Source: an uncultured Bacteroidales bacterium
GTDB lineage: Bacteria > Bacteroidota > Bacteroidia > Bacteroidales > Tenuifilaceae
Length of the DNA stretch: 7,723 bases
Reading direction: 5' to 3'
NCBI GenBank assembly: GCA_937915475.1
Contig: CALGIR010000015.1
Span: 1-7,723, forward strand
Part shown: in pieces, positions 6,006 through 7,723 of the stretch
How the letters are laid out: every line of letters starts with the position of its first letter
How positions within the stretch are numbered: position 1 is the stretch's first letter
Notes under the pieces: generated by a model
The model's database searches: none
What the model was told of the DNA's origin: nothing
Seen by the model: only the letters and a program-made list of their open reading frames with translations
Translations under genes and position numbers: made by a program

Positions 6006-7649
6006 ATGAAAGTTTTACTCACAACCATAAATTCAAAGTACATACACCAGAATTTGGCAATTGGCCTACTGTACGAGCTAAATAAGGATTACGTTGGGCT
6101 AAGCGTAAAAGAGTTTACCTCCAAAGTTCCTCTTGCAAAAATTGCTGGGTATTGCAGTAGTTTTGAGGTAGTGGCCTTTAGCTGCTATATCTGGAATATT
6201 AAGCAAACGCTTGAGGTGGCAAGGCAGATAAAACAGTTTAACCCTGAATGCAAGGTGCTACTTGGTGGTCCCGAGATTTCGTATGAGTGGGACGATATTA
6301 TTGCACTTCCTGAGGTTGATTTTATTATTACTGATGAGGGCGAAGTGCCCTTTGCAGCCTTTCTGAAGCACTACCCAAACCTTTCTCTGGTTCCTGGTTT
6401 GGTGTGGCAACGGAATGGCGAGGTTGTTTGTACTGATGCTCCTGAGGTTTTTGATTTGGATAATCTAAAAGAGATAAATCCTTACCTAAGCATCCCTGTC
6501 GAAGAGCTAAGAAACAAGGTATGCTATGTTGAAGCATCGCGTGGATGCCCAAATAGGTGCGGTTTTTGCTTGGCGGGTTTGCAGAATACGCTACGCTATC
6601 TGCCTATGGAGTACGTGCACAATTCCCTTTTGTACCTTATGGAGAACGGAAGGGTTGTTAAGTTCCTAGACCGTACGTTTAATGCAAACCAATCGTTTGC
6701 CATATCCATTTTTCAGTTTATCATAAAGCACCACAGACCAGGTAACATTTTTCAGTTCGAGATTAAGGCCGATATCCTCCAAACGGAGCTTATTGAGTTT
6801 GTACGAACGCAAGTTCCCAAAGGGATTTTCAGGTTCGAGATTGGTATACAAACGCTTAATGCTAAGTCGAACAGCGAGGTGAAGCGCCGTCTGAACTTCG
6901 AGAACATCAAGACTTTTGTACAGCAAGTATCAGAACGAGTGGAAATTCACCTTGACCTTATTGTTGGACTTCCGTACGATTACTACGACGATATAAAGTA
7001 CAGCTTCGAGGAGGTGTTTAAACTCTTTGCGCCCGAGCTGCAGCTGGGATTCCTTAAGTTTCTAAAGGGAACGCCAATACGCAGGGATTACAAGCAGCAT
7101 GGTTACCGTTTTCAGCAGCAACCACCCTACCAGATTATGGAGAGCAACTATCTTAGCACACAGGAACTGGATAGGATAGAGCATGTGGAGCATGCTCTGG
7201 ATACCTACTGGAACAAGAAGCGTGCGTTGCATACCCTTAGGTACGTTGCGCTAAACCACTCAATTTTCGACTTTCTAAAGGGATTGGGTACTTATTGGAG
7301 CCAGCATAACGGGAGGCGTAATATCGGCCTAATTGGCGTTTACACCACCATTTACGATTATGCCGTGCAGCAATACCCTACAGATACCCTACTGGTTGAG
7401 CTAATTGCACTCGATTACTATTTACAGCATAAAATAAGACCTGCCACCCGCTTTCTCCCCGAAGTAGAAAAGGAACAGCGCCTAGAGGCCTTCAGTACGC
7501 TAAACCTGAATCACCATAAGTTTCGCTATGCAATGCACAATGTACAATTTGATGTACAACAACTACTCACCAATGGCGTTCATGTGCCTAAATCCGATTT
7601 GCTTGTGATTGAGTTTAACGGGATAGAGTTTCCTAGAGTTGTGGGGTAA
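6006..7649 (+). CDS. B12-binding-type radical SAM protein with DUF4080-like C-terminus
   Basis: The 547-residue protein has an N-terminal Rossmann-like cobalamin-binding-type domain (about 1-135), with LLTTINSKYIHQNLA at the first strand and loop, LLGGPE (85-90) and DEGE (110-113). The radical SAM barrel follows, with the [4Fe-4S] ligands Cys181, Cys185 and Cys188 in RGCPNRCGFC, an arrangement for SAM cleavage to a 5'-deoxyadenosyl radical. KFLDRTFN (219-226), FEIGIQT (277-283) and DLIVGLP (317-323) are later barrel motifs. The region after about 370 matches what I know as DUF4080. The cobalamin-ligand motif DxHxxG is absent from the first loop, so any B12 would be bound without a lower His ligand, or not at all. 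It is a cytosolic enzyme of unknown substrate, perhaps a methylase or other modifying enzyme. The ATG overlaps a doubtful upstream frame by one base (TAATG). About 420 bases separate it from the ABC gene, so it is probably its own transcript. Confidence 0.94.
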   Translation: MKVLLTTINSKYIHQNLAIGLLYELNKDYVGLSVKEFTSKVPLAKIAGYCSSFEVVAFSCYIWNIKQTLEVARQIKQFNPECKVLLGGPEISYEWDDIIALPEVDFIITDEGEVPFAAFLKHYPNLSLVPGLVWQRNGEVVCTDAPEVFDLDNLKEINPYLSIPVEELRNKVCYVEASRGCPNRCGFCLAGLQNTLRYLPMEYVHNSLLYLMENGRVVKFLDRTFNANQSFAISIFQFIIKHHRPGNIFQFEIKADILQTELIEFVRTQVPKGIFRFEIGIQTLNAKSNSEVKRRLNFENIKTFVQQVSERVEIHLDLIVGLPYDYYDDIKYSFEEVFKLFAPELQLGFLKFLKGTPIRRDYKQHGYRFQQQPPYQIMESNYLSTQELDRIEHVEHALDTYWNKKRALHTLRYVALNHSIFDFLKGLGTYWSQHNGRRNIGLIGVYTTIYDYAVQQYPTDTLLVELIALDYYLQHKIRPATRFLPEVEKEQRLEAFSTLNLNHHKFRYAMHNVQFDVQQLLTNGVHVPKSDLLVIEFNGIEFPRVVG

Positions 7650-7723
7650 GGTTAAATTTTATTCTTTAAATTATTGTACAGAAAATGATGCTTGCATAGT
7701 GATTTTGAATGCAGTTACATACT

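Noticed and set aside
5722..6006. A 94-codon plus-strand frame ending in TAATG with the radical SAM gene, which would suggest translational coupling.
   Set aside because: Its first third reads through the palindromic repeat copy B, the peptide resembles no family I know, and a promoter-like box lies inside its 3' end. The one-base overlap can arise by chance.
7669..7716. TGCAT and ATGCA inverted copies after the radical SAM gene as a terminator.
   Set aside because: Only five pairs with a long AT-rich loop and no T-run; no more than expected by chance.

Overview
The window looks like a chromosomal segment from a member of Bacteroidota, probably Bacteroidales or a related order. The clues are the AT-rich, poorly Shine-Dalgarno-marked gene starts, -7 boxes close to the Bacteroidota TAnnTTTG consensus, a Bacteroidota-style lipoprotein signal, and an ABCG-type transporter and a DUF4080 radical SAM protein of kinds I associate with that phylum. 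These are judgements from reading the sequence; no database search was made.

Layout. (1) 1-566, minus strand: the N-terminal part of a MATE-family efflux transporter that runs off the left edge and appears to start at TTG. (2) 567-1080: a divergent promoter region, then a short plus-strand ORF (752-1003) that looks like the first 70 or so residues of a sodium:solute symporter and nothing more, probably a gene remnant. (3) 1081-5584, plus strand: a compact three-gene cluster with gaps of 28 and 33 bases. It encodes an uncharacterised lipoprotein, a small secreted protein probably of beta-sandwich type, and a 1035-residue fused ABC transporter with a TerB-like N-terminus, an FHA-like segment, an ABCG-type ATPase and an ABC-2 membrane domain carrying an unusually large external loop. 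The cluster ends in a perfect 30-base palindrome overlapping the last stop codon. (4) 5604-6005: about 400 bases with no convincing gene but with two diverged copies of a palindromic GGATTtgcAATCC element, probably REP-like. (5) 6006-7649, plus strand: a B12-binding-type radical SAM protein with a DUF4080-like C-terminal region. (6) 7650-7723: no recognisable feature.

The strongest candidate for an undescribed system is the three-gene cluster. Two exported proteins are encoded just upstream of an ABCG-type transporter that carries sensor-like domains inside the cell and a helical, roughly 230-residue domain outside it. A reasonable but untested inference is an envelope complex in which ATP hydrolysis and internal signals are coupled to a periplasmic or outer-membrane lipoprotein partner. 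The substrate cannot be read from the sequence.
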